DNA from: JAUWQU01 sp964605095
GTDB taxonomy: Bacteria > Planctomycetota > Phycisphaerae > SM23-33
Length of the DNA: 28,859 nt
Direction: 5' to 3'
Assembly: GCA_964605095.1 (NCBI GenBank)
Contig: CAZSBS010000022.1
Location: 1-28,859, forward strand
Of this stretch, positions 21,713 to 28,859 are shown in pieces (within the stretch, counting starts at the first letter, position 1; each line of letters begins with the position of its first letter). The notes beneath the pieces are model-generated. The model was not told the origin of the DNA. It worked only from the letters and a program-made list of their open reading frames with translations, and did not search any database. The position numbers and the translations under genes are program-made.

Positions 21713-23974
21713 TTACTTCTTTTCGGTAGCGGCGGGCTTGCGTTTGTCGATGACCTGTTGGGCGAGGGCTTGGATTCGCCGGGCCTCCTTGAGCATCTCG
21801 GACGAGGCGGTGGTGCTGATCACCCTGCTCATCGCGGCGACGACTTCATCGGGGTTTGCGGCGTAGATGTACGCGCCGATGCGGCACGCGGCCGACTCGG
21901 CCTCGGCGGCAAGCTCGGGGCTCTGAAGGTTCTCCATCGCCAGCGTCAGCGCGCCGGCGCTGCGGATGTCGCCGAGGCACTTTACGGCGAGTTTCCGCTG
22001 GGCGGGCTCCTGGGCGAGGTCCATTATCTGAATGTAAGCCCAGATCTTTTTTTCCACCGGCAGGTTGAGGTACTGCGCAAGCCGGATGTAGCCGGACAGG
22101 GCAAGGGCCTTCTGGTCTTTCCGCGGGGCCGTTCGGGCGACCTTGAGCAATTGGTCGGCCGCGCCTGGCTCTGGCGAGTGCGCAAGGGCTTTCAGGGCGG
22201 CTTCCTGGACAAGCTCGTTGGGATCGCCCACGCCCTTGGCGAGGGTCTCCAGGGCCTTCGAGCCGGTGAGGTTCGAGCAGCTTTGCATAAGGGCGCACTT
22301 GGCCTTGACGTCGGCCTTGTCGAACGCCTCGGCGATTGACGCGGCGGCGAGGTCCTGGGCCTCGGTTCTCTGGCAGATGCCGGCCAAGGCGCGCTGGCAG
22401 GCCTGGGCTTCGGAGGCGGTCGGAGCCCGGCAGAACCATTGGACCAGTGGCAGCAGGGCTCGTTCGTCGCCGACCCTGGCAAGGGCATCAAGGGCGGCGT
22501 AGCGGACGCCGGCGTCGGGGTCGGCAGCCAGGCCCAGGAGTGCCGTGGCGGCCTCGCCGGCGCCGCGTTCAGCCAGGGCATATATGACCTCTCGCCTGAC
22601 GGCGGGGTCCTTTTCGCCCAGCCCGGCCAGCAGAGCGGCGTTGACCTGCTCGCCGCGCAGTTGGCGGAGGCTCATGCGTGCGAGCTTCTTGTCTTCGGCG
22701 CCCGCGTCGCCGGCCTGGACGGCCAGGCGGACGAGCAGCATGGCGTCGGCCTCGGTGCCAACGCCGCCCAGGGCGCGGATGACAGCCTGGCGAAGTTCTA
22801 CCTTGGCCCCTTCTCGCCATTTTCGCTCTCGCAGTTCGGCCAGGATCGCCTCCCGCGCCACGGCGTCGCCCCGCGCGCCGAGAAGGTTGATTATCCCCAC
22901 GGCGGCGGCATCGTCGGCAGCCTTGCCCAGGAGTTCGACAAACGCCCGCGTGGCCGACTCGCCGGGGATCTCGCGGGCAAGCTCCATAGCCACCGGCTTG
23001 ATCGCCTGGTCTTTACCGGCCAGCAGGCCCACAACCACCCCCACCGCCTTTTGGCCCTGTGTTGCGACCATCGCCCGCAGTGCCGCGATGCGAACCAGCT
23101 TGACCTCCGTGGTATTCTCGTACAGTTTCCGCCAGATCGTCAGGGCCGCGGTTTTGTTGCCGGCGACCTGAGCCTTTTCGGCGCAGGCCAGCAGCGCATC
23201 GCAGATCGCCAGCCGAAGCGAGCCCGTCGCCAGCAGGTGAAGGTCGTTGAGCACATCGACGGCGTCGGCGTTGCCGATCTGCCCCAGGGCGGCGGCGGCG
23301 GCGCATGCGACCGCTGGGTCGCGGCCCTTGAGCATGCGAGCAATCCAGTCGACGCTGGCGGCGCGCTGCCGGGCGCCGAGCGAGTTTATGAGCCCGACCT
23401 GCCACTTCTGATCCACGGCCGCGAAAAGGGCCTGGCGCAGCTTGTCGCCCGCGGCCGAAACGTCAATGGTCTCCAGCGTGCAGCGTGCCAACTCGCGGCG
23501 GGTCGGGTCGGCGCCGGCAAGCATCCGGGCGAGCGGCTCGACGCACTCGGCGCCGCCGTAGTCCTGGAGCATGATCGCGCCCATGCCCGCAATCGCGGCG
23601 GGGCAGTTGGCGTCGCTGGCGAGCGTCTCGGCCAGGGCCTTGCACACGGCGCGGCGGGCGCGGTCGTCGTCCGAGCGGAGCGACCGCAGGCAGACCCGTT
23701 CGAGGTCGGCGCGGGCCTGGGCGGCTCGATAGCGGCTGCTGCCGGCCTCGGCGACCGCTGCCAGCAGCAGTTTAACCGTCCGGTCGGCGTCGGCCTGGAG
23801 TTGGGCGTCCGTGCGGTCGCCAACGGCTGCGCCGGCCTTGAACTCCGCAAGGAGTTGGGCGTCAGCCTTGGCTGCCTCCGCGCGGTTCCTCGAGGGCGAC
23901 GGTCTCGCGGTCTGTGCCTGTGCGAGGCAGGCCGCCGCCAGCAGAATCGCCCCCATCGTCAGTCGGATAGTCAT
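21713..23974 (-). CDS. Exported HEAT-repeat protein
   Basis: 753 residues from the start at 23974. A signal peptide (MTIRLTMGAILLAAACLAQAQ) precedes an almost wholly alpha-helical protein made of HEAT/PBS-lyase-type repeats. Examples are DPAVACAAAAALGQIGNADA, KDPAVRREVIYALAERG, DAGVRYAALDALARVGDE and ELVQEAALKALAHSPEPG. Such solenoids bind other proteins; there are no catalytic motifs, so its role is unknown. AAGG lies about 9 nt before 23974. A second ATG at 23995, just 2 nt after the preceding gene's stop, is a possible coupled start. It follows the oxidoreductase gene closely, so the two likely form an operon. GGAACC-type repeats begin right after its stop codon. Confidence 0.88.
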   Translation of the reverse strand: MTIRLTMGAILLAAACLAQAQTARPSPSRNRAEAAKADAQLLAEFKAGAAVGDRTDAQLQADADRTVKLLLAAVAEAGSSRYRAAQARADLERVCLRSLRSDDDRARRAVCKALAETLASDANCPAAIAGMGAIMLQDYGGAECVEPLARMLAGADPTRRELARCTLETIDVSAAGDKLRQALFAAVDQKWQVGLINSLGARQRAASVDWIARMLKGRDPAVACAAAAALGQIGNADAVDVLNDLHLLATGSLRLAICDALLACAEKAQVAGNKTAALTIWRKLYENTTEVKLVRIAALRAMVATQGQKAVGVVVGLLAGKDQAIKPVAMELAREIPGESATRAFVELLGKAADDAAAVGIINLLGARGDAVAREAILAELRERKWREGAKVELRQAVIRALGGVGTEADAMLLVRLAVQAGDAGAEDKKLARMSLRQLRGEQVNAALLAGLGEKDPAVRREVIYALAERGAGEAATALLGLAADPDAGVRYAALDALARVGDERALLPLVQWFCRAPTASEAQACQRALAGICQRTEAQDLAAASIAEAFDKADVKAKCALMQSCSNLTGSKALETLAKGVGDPNELVQEAALKALAHSPEPGAADQLLKVARTAPRKDQKALALSGYIRLAQYLNLPVEKKIWAYIQIMDLAQEPAQRKLAVKCLGDIRSAGALTLAMENLQSPELAAEAESAACRIGAYIYAANPDEVVAAMSRVISTTASSEMLKEARRIQALAQQVIDKRKPAATEKK

Positions 23975-23997
23975 GGCCGTTGCCTTGTTGGTCATCT

Positions 23998-25281
23998 TCA
24001 GCACCGCCAGGGCATGCGTTTGGGCCTGTCCAGCAACCGCGCGGCGTAGTCGTCGCCGATGATCGCCTCTTTGGCCGGGTCCCACTTGATGGTCCGCCCG
24101 GTCCACCACGCGATGCACGCGAGGTGGGCAATGGTGACCGACCGGCAGGCGCTCTCGGCGTCAGCCATGGGCCGGCTGCGGGTGCGGACGCAGTCGCGGA
24201 AGTCCGTTATGGCGTCCTCGCTGATCTTTCGTTTCTCGGGCCCGCGAGCCCTCTGGGCGCCGGCCAGGCTGTCGGGCCAAGTGGTGAAACCCTTATCACC
24301 TACGCCAAACGCCAGCGAGCCGTTCTCGCCGACGAACTCGACGGTTCCCTTGTGCGGGCCTTGCGCCCCAATCACGGTCGTGCCGTCGGCGTAGCGTATC
24401 GTCAGCGGGATGGCCTTGTCGCCTTCCTGCCTGGGCGGGGCGAACTCCACGGGGCCTGTCGAGTCGGCGTCCAGGACCCATTGGACGAGGTCCAGCGCCC
24501 CTGTCCCGTAGTATGCCAGCGACCCGCCGGAATACTCGCGGTATAACCGCCAGCCGTCGTAGGCGCTCGAGCAGCGGTTGGGGTGGTACGGCGCAGGGGG
24601 GGCCGGGCCCAGCCAGAGGTCCCAGTCGAAACCCCGCGGGCAGCTTGTCGAGCTTGCCCCCAGCATGCTGTACTGCGACGGGCTGCCGCACGAGGCGTAG
24701 ATGTTCCGTATCTTTCCCAGCACGCCGCCGCGGATCAGGTCGCACGCGCGGCGATAGCTGTTGGAGTAGCGGTGGCTCATGGCGGCCTGGAAGATCCGCC
24801 CGTACCGCCCGGAAACCTGGGCAATCTGCCGGGCCTCGCGGACCGTCAGCGAGATCGGGCTCTCGCAGTAGATGTCCTTGTTGGCGCGGGCGGCCGCACA
24901 GGCGATCACGGCGTGCCAGTGGTCGGGCGTGGCGATGACCACCGCGTCGATGCCGTCGTCGGCGAGGACTTCGCGGAAGTCCCGCACGGCCTTGACGCCC
25001 TTCTCCCGCTTCTCGATACGCGAGCGGATGTGCTCGCGGCGCGACTCGTCGACGTCGCAGACGCTGACGATCTGGAACTGGCGAAGCCGATAGTAGCCCT
25101 CGATCCAATTCGCACCGCTTCGCCCGCAGCCGATGATCCCAATGGCCACGCGGTCGCTCGGCGGGGTCGAGGCCCTTTGGCCCAGCGCCGACGAGGCCAG
25201 CACGTAAGGCGCGGCAACCAGCACCGGCGCGGCCTTCAGCAGCGCCCGACGCGACATCTTCTTACTGCCCGATCCGCTCAT
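23998..25281 (-). CDS. Tat-exported Gfo/Idh/MocA-family oxidoreductase
   Basis: 427 residues. A twin-arginine signal (SRRALLKAAPVLVAAP, 10-25) indicates folded export with bound NAD(P). The N-terminal Rossmann fold has GIIGCGRSG (48-56), VVIATPDHWHAV (114-125) and a GRYGRIFQAAMSHRYS segment. The C-terminal dehydrogenase domain follows, with a planctomycete-type GFDWDLWLGPAP region and YYGTGALDLVQW. The family usually has a Lys in the E-K-P motif that positions substrate; here it reads CESPIS (139-144), so the Lys is replaced by Ser. Substrate is unknown, probably a sugar. The start at 25281 has GAGG 8 nt upstream; the frame is open to 25347. The HEAT gene follows within 23 bp, and the CAP-domain gene is divergent. 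Confidence 0.93.
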   Translation of the reverse strand: MSGSGSKKMSRRALLKAAPVLVAAPYVLASSALGQRASTPPSDRVAIGIIGCGRSGANWIEGYYRLRQFQIVSVCDVDESRREHIRSRIEKREKGVKAVRDFREVLADDGIDAVVIATPDHWHAVIACAAARANKDIYCESPISLTVREARQIAQVSGRYGRIFQAAMSHRYSNSYRRACDLIRGGVLGKIRNIYASCGSPSQYSMLGASSTSCPRGFDWDLWLGPAPPAPYHPNRCSSAYDGWRLYREYSGGSLAYYGTGALDLVQWVLDADSTGPVEFAPPRQEGDKAIPLTIRYADGTTVIGAQGPHKGTVEFVGENGSLAFGVGDKGFTTWPDSLAGAQRARGPEKRKISEDAITDFRDCVRTRSRPMADAESACRSVTIAHLACIAWWTGRTIKWDPAKEAIIGDDYAARLLDRPKRMPWRC

Positions 25282-25502
25282 CCAACCCACCTCGTGGCAC
25301 TCGCCCGCGCCGGCCCACACGCTGCGCCAGGCCGGCAAACCTGCCACACCTATCTTAACCGCTTCATGGCCGGCATATTCTCTGTTCAGTCCACAATTCT
25401 TCCGCCGGCCGGGCGTTAATCATCGGTAGCCCGTTTCGCCATACTGCGGTATACTGGCTGCGCCGTGAATGTTGTAACTGCCCGATGAAGTGAGAAGGCT
25501 TA

Positions 25503-26627
25503 ATGAGCGGTCTGAGACGTATTCTGTTTGCGGCCTCCCTGGCTGTAACAATCTCGATCAGTTTCCCCGCCGTCGCCCAGGCCGCGCCCTCACGCGCGCC
25601 CTCGCCGGCGCCCAAGTCGGCAGCACCGGTGCCGGCGGCCAAGGCTTCGGAGTTTTCGGCCGAGCAGCGAAAGAAGCTCAATGAGGCGTTTGACGAGTTT
25701 ACGCGAAAAAAGGCCGGCTCGGACGCCTGGTACGCGGCCGCGGATAAGGTTCTAGACTTCGGCCCGGACGGCGCCCGCAAGGCATTGGCGATTGTCGATG
25801 CGTGGCACCGCAAACTCGGGCGGGAGTACAAGGCCGCGTTTGCCAAGCGAGCCAGGCAGATGATTACTGACCGGCTGGCAGAGCTCAAGAAGCAGGGCAA
25901 GTCCGCAGCCCAGGTCGACCAGGACATCCGCGCCGCGCGCCAGGTGGTGCTGGACCTCGCGGCCTTGCCCGAGCCGGACAAGGCGGACATCGTCGCAAAG
26001 GGCGACCCAGCCATGATAACCCTCGACAAGCTCATGGGCCTCGACCGCCAGGCTGTCCTCGACGGCGACGAGGCGCTGGGCAAACAGCGGCAAGAACTGC
26101 TAAGGGCATGGCTCCTGCGCGACCGCTGTTGCGGCGAGCAAGGCCGCCAGCCCCAGGTGCTCCTGGCCGCCCTGGAGGAAGTCGTCGCCATGCAGGCCAT
26201 GCCGATAAGCCCGGCCGACAGGAACACGCTGGAAGGCAACTTCGCGATGTCGGACAAGCTGGACCAGGAGGAGGCCGCGGGAATACGCGACCTCAACCGC
26301 ATCCGCCTGCTGCTGGGCATGGGCGCACTGGCGATCGACCTGAAGCTCTGCGAGGCGGCACGGGGCCATAGCAGGGACATGACCGAAAAGAAGTTCTTCG
26401 CCCACGATTCGCCCGTGCCGGGCAAGGCCACGCCATGGGACCGCGCCCGCCAGGCGGGCACAACCGCCTCGGGTGAGAACATCGCCGCCGGAACCGCAAC
26501 CGGCGCAGGCGCCAACAAAATGTGGTTCCACAGCCCGGGGCACTTCAAGAACATGCTCGGCACCGGCCATCGCCGTGTCGGACTGGGAAACAACGGGCAA
26601 ATCTGGACCCAGATGTTCGGCCGCTGA
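25503..26627 (+). CDS. Secreted CAP/SCP-domain protein
   Basis: 374 residues with a signal peptide (1-27, cleavage near AQA), then an Ala/Pro-rich linker (28-47) and a Lys/Ala/Asp-rich helical region (~50-255) with no recognised domain. The C-terminal CAP domain (PF00188, ~260-374) shows LNRIRLLLGMGAL, AARGHSRDMTEKKFFAHDSP, SGENIAAG and SPGHFKNMLGTGHRRVGLG, i.e. the His/Glu cluster typical of the family. Bacterial CAP proteins are extracellular with mostly unknown function. Start: AGAAGG lies 5 nt upstream. It is divergent from the oxidoreductase and convergent with the fucosidase-like gene, the two stops being only 5 bp apart, with no room for a hairpin terminator. Confidence 0.92.
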   Translation: MSGLRRILFAASLAVTISISFPAVAQAAPSRAPSPAPKSAAPVPAAKASEFSAEQRKKLNEAFDEFTRKKAGSDAWYAAADKVLDFGPDGARKALAIVDAWHRKLGREYKAAFAKRARQMITDRLAELKKQGKSAAQVDQDIRAARQVVLDLAALPEPDKADIVAKGDPAMITLDKLMGLDRQAVLDGDEALGKQRQELLRAWLLRDRCCGEQGRQPQVLLAALEEVVAMQAMPISPADRNTLEGNFAMSDKLDQEEAAGIRDLNRIRLLLGMGALAIDLKLCEAARGHSRDMTEKKFFAHDSPVPGKATPWDRARQAGTTASGENIAAGTATGAGANKMWFHSPGHFKNMLGTGHRRVGLGNNGQIWTQMFGR

Positions 26628-26632
26628 CCGCG

Positions 26633-28264
26633 TCACTGGGCCGGCGTGAACGTGATGTTCCTGTACGCCACCGCCCCGTGGTTGCCCTGGAGCATGATGG
26701 GGCCATTGGCCTTTTCCTTGCCGTCCACGCCGCCAGGCGTCGGGCCCTTCATCTCCAGGTTCTCGTGGATGACCGCCCCGTTGAGGACAACCTTGACGAA
26801 CTTCATGTTGGCGGTCTTCTTGCCGTCGGCGTCGAACTTCGGGGCCTCGTACTGAATCTCCATCGTCGACCACTCGCCCGGCTTCTTGTAGACCGGGTTC
26901 TTCGGAGGCGCGGCGGCGTAAATCGCGCCCATGTCGCCGCCGTCGGGATTCTTCTCCTTGCCGTAGCTGTCGAGCACCTGCACCTCGTACTCGCCCATTA
27001 CGTACACCCCGCTGTTGGAGCCTGCCGGCACCATCACCTCCAGCTTTATCGTGCCCGAGCCGAACGTCTGCTTCGTCCAGAAGTCCACGCTGTGGCCCTT
27101 GGCGTTGATGAGCTCGTCGCCTTCCTTCGAGACCACCAGTTCTTTGGTGTTTTTCGGGTCCAGCTTGGCCGAGCCGACCGTCCAGAACTTGCTGTCGCCG
27201 CCCTTGCACGTCCACTCCGAGAGGTCCTTGCCGTTGAACGCCTTGCCGCCCGCCGCGGCCGCGGCTCCGCCCTGCGCGGCGCCCTGGTCGATCATCCGCC
27301 CGACCTTTTGCAGGGTCTCGACGTCGATCTTTCGCAGTTTGCCCGCGTAGTCGGGCCCGACATCCAGCGAGAAGATGTTGCCGTACTTGACCGCGCCGAG
27401 GTAGTCCTTGTAGATCGCCTCGGCCGGCCTGCACAGGCCGTCGTGCTTCGGCAGCGAGTAGAACCACTGTGCGCCGCCTTCGTGCCCCGGGAGGATCGGG
27501 TAGGTGAACTCGGCCAGAAGGAAGCTCTTGCTCGCCACGCCCTTGATATACGGGGCGGACTTGGTATCCGTCAGCGGCCCCGGCTTGCCCATCTCGCCGA
27601 GGCGGATGTCCGCACCCTGCTGGTCGCCGTGGTTGAAGCCCACGAAGCATCCCGGCTGGAATTGTTTGCACCACGCGATCGTTTCTTTGTGACTCAGGCC
27701 ACCGTCGGTTTGAGCGTGATCGAACCAGATGTATTCGATCGGGCCGTATTGTGTAAGCAATTCCTTGAGCTGCGCCTTCTTCATTTCCGGTGTGTAACCG
27801 CCCGGATGGTAATCCTTGTTGTCCTTGAACTCGCCCTCGGAGAAATACAGCGCCAGCTTTATGCCCTGCTTGTCGCAGCTCTTTCGCAGCTCGGCCAGCA
27901 CATCCTTGCCCAGCGGACTCTTGGTCACCTTGCGGTCGGTCGTCGCGGTGTCCCACAGGCAGAAGCCGTCGTGATGCTTCGTCAGGAACAGGATGTAGCC
28001 CATCCGGGCGTCCTTGGCCGTCGAGGCCCACTGGTCGGTGTCGCAGCCTGTCGCCTTGAAGAACGACACGTCCTTCACGCCGGGCGTCCACTCCTTGCCG
28101 GAGAAGGTGCTGAAGGACCAGCAGATGAACATCCCCCACCGCAGGCTCTGGAGTTCCTTAGCCCGTTTGCTCATGTCCACCGGCTCGGCCACGGCTGCAA
28201 GACCAGGCGTCGCAACCGCCAACGCCATCACCAACGCCGCCAACTTAGTCTTTCGTGCATTCAT
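26633..28264 (-). CDS. Secreted GH29 alpha-L-fucosidase-like / DUF1080 fusion
   Basis: 543 residues. A signal peptide (1-~24) is followed by a GH29-type (beta/alpha)8 domain (~40-330): RWGMFICWSFSTF, YILFLTKHHDGFCLW, KLALYFS and the strand IEYIWFDHA, whose Asp182 is the likely nucleophile. An Ala/Gly linker (~328-340) leads to a DUF1080 domain (PF06439, 3-keto-disaccharide hydrolase/LamG-like fold, 341-543) starting FNGKDLSEW and including SGVYVMGEYEVQVLDS and GPIMLQGNHGAVAYRNI. The first domain should remove alpha-L-fucose or a similar residue from glycans; the second may bind or process sugar. The GH29 domain looks shorter than classical fucosidases (about 290 residues, no C-terminal beta-sandwich), so substrate is open. 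Start at 28264 with GGGAGC 8 nt upstream. Confidence 0.9.
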   Translation of the reverse strand: MNARKTKLAALVMALAVATPGLAAVAEPVDMSKRAKELQSLRWGMFICWSFSTFSGKEWTPGVKDVSFFKATGCDTDQWASTAKDARMGYILFLTKHHDGFCLWDTATTDRKVTKSPLGKDVLAELRKSCDKQGIKLALYFSEGEFKDNKDYHPGGYTPEMKKAQLKELLTQYGPIEYIWFDHAQTDGGLSHKETIAWCKQFQPGCFVGFNHGDQQGADIRLGEMGKPGPLTDTKSAPYIKGVASKSFLLAEFTYPILPGHEGGAQWFYSLPKHDGLCRPAEAIYKDYLGAVKYGNIFSLDVGPDYAGKLRKIDVETLQKVGRMIDQGAAQGGAAAAAGGKAFNGKDLSEWTCKGGDSKFWTVGSAKLDPKNTKELVVSKEGDELINAKGHSVDFWTKQTFGSGTIKLEVMVPAGSNSGVYVMGEYEVQVLDSYGKEKNPDGGDMGAIYAAAPPKNPVYKKPGEWSTMEIQYEAPKFDADGKKTANMKFVKVVLNGAVIHENLEMKGPTPGGVDGKEKANGPIMLQGNHGAVAYRNITFTPAQ

Positions 28265-28312
28265 TTACATGCTCCCGTTTCAAAAAGAAGGTCGTAGGTA
28301 GTAGATCGGAAG

Positions 28313-28349
28313 CCCAGGGACCCCTTAGGGGCAGGTAGCAATCCCTGGG
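28313..28349. repeat. Two-level inverted repeat upstream of the GH29 gene
   Basis: CCCAGGGA (28313-28320) pairs with TCCCTGGG (28342-28349) around an inner CCCC/GGGG palindrome (28321-28331). It sits about 50 bp upstream of the minus-strand gene start, beside a short GTAGGTAGTAG repeat (~28294-28304). It could be an operator or a dispersed hairpin. The remainder of 28265-28475 shows no gene. Confidence 0.45.
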
Positions 28350-28475
28350 AGCCGACTATCTTCTTGAACCCGCGACATCGAACGTGGTTCCTGCGCGGCG
28401 GACTCACGGTGGCTTATCGCGCGGGACCTGGCAATAATAGCGCCCTACCCAAGGCTTCGGGGAGATGCCGACATT

Positions 28476-28859
28476 ATGAAACGATGGGCGCTGCTGACAG
28501 TGGGCCTTTACATGCTGATCCTGCTCGTGCTGGCCGCGCCGGTGATCTGTATGTGCTTCGTTGACGAATTCCACCTGACCCCTGGGAGTGGCCCTAGCCT
28601 GATGGATGTTCTCACAGGCATATATGTCACCGCCTTCGACGCTGTTTTGCGTGAGGACGACTCTGACCGTCTGGCGCGCATCCTCATCTCCCCGTGGACG
28701 TGGGCGCTGGTTATGGCCCTGGCACAGGCGGCACTGCTGGTGGTGCCCGTACGCGTCGAGAGCCGAAGGCCCGTCACCAAGCGATGGCTGATCTGGCCGG
28801 CGCTGGCGGCACTGATAATGCTCCTGCTGCTTGCCGGCGGGATGCTCGCCGCCGTCTGG
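28476..28859 (+). CDS. Hypothetical membrane protein, 3' end beyond the window
   Basis: 128 codons run open to the window edge. The start is supported by GGGGAG at 28459-28464, 11 nt upstream. The N-terminal helix MKRWALLTVGLYMLILLVLA is followed by a short extracytoplasmic loop (CMCFVDEFHLTPGSG). A second helix (WALVMALAQAALLVVPV) and a third (LIWPALAALIMLLLLAGGML) follow. The pattern is that of a small polytopic membrane protein of unknown family. Divergently placed from the GH29 gene. Confidence 0.72.
   Translation, partial: MKRWALLTVGLYMLILLVLAAPVICMCFVDEFHLTPGSGPSLMDVLTGIYVTAFDAVLREDDSDRLARILISPWTWALVMALAQAALLVVPVRVESRRPVTKRWLIWPALAALIMLLLLAGGMLAAVW

Noticed and set aside
21740..24049. 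Long + strand open frames opposite the HEAT-repeat gene
   Set aside because: No signal or domain; the minus strand has a signal peptide and clear HEAT periodicity.
581..28859. Cas genes, transposases, integrases, tRNA or rRNA genes
   Set aside because: I looked for them on both strands and found none I could support.

Overview
The window is a high-GC bacterial metagenomic scaffold; two runs of exactly 100 N (18023-18122 and 20627-20726) mark assembly joins. The gene content points to a planctomycete, probably near the Phycisphaerae. The clues are a secreted protein with dockerin repeats and a PEP-CTERM tail, a Tat-exported Gfo/Idh/MocA oxidoreductase beside a HEAT-repeat protein, a GH29-DUF1080 fusion, a DUF2723 membrane protein, a 23S-IVS-type four-helix-bundle gene, and a murC-murB-ddl-ftsQ-like block with no ftsA or ftsZ after it. 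The phylum call is inference; no rRNA gene is present.

Layout. (1) 62-580: a type I-E-like CRISPR array with 9 repeats and 8 spacers and no cas genes in the window. (2) 581-1403: repeat-rich spacer. (3) 1404-5047 (+): three surface-glycan genes (DUF2723/GT-C-like, WecA/MraY-family phosphotransferase, GT2). (4) 5213-9689 (+): peptidoglycan-precursor and division block murC, murB, ddl, ftsQ-like, with a 164-bp palindromic element between murB and ddl. (5) 9690-15258: a repeat-rich stretch holding a + strand membrane protein and a minus-strand membrane cluster (5-TM protein, HTH_34 regulator, two tandem paralogous membrane proteins, CreD-like protein). (6) 15726-17070: a consensus promoter and a secreted protease-dockerin-PEP-CTERM gene. 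(7) 17162-19298 (-): ruvA and ruvB with a four-helix-bundle gene between them. (8) 19632-21436 (+): asd and truA flanking a gap. (9) 21713-28264: oxidoreductase plus HEAT protein (-), CAP-domain protein (+), GH29-DUF1080 (-). (10) 28476-end: start of another membrane protein.

The most notable material is non-coding. Two ~253-bp elements (9801-10052 and 14241-14494) are inverted copies of each other. Each is a chain of eight hairpins in the same order, and several stems differ by compensatory base changes, which is what a selected RNA or DNA structure would leave. A 164-bp MITE-like palindrome lies upstream of ddl. Heptamer-type repeat arrays start at or just after the stop codons of seven genes, always with the G/A-rich strand as the coding strand; in ruvA and truA the array appears to supply the last codons and the stop. 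Protein-level oddities include EKP changed to ESP in the oxidoreductase, Cys for the usual catalytic Ser in MurB, and patchy divergence between the tandem membrane paralogues.
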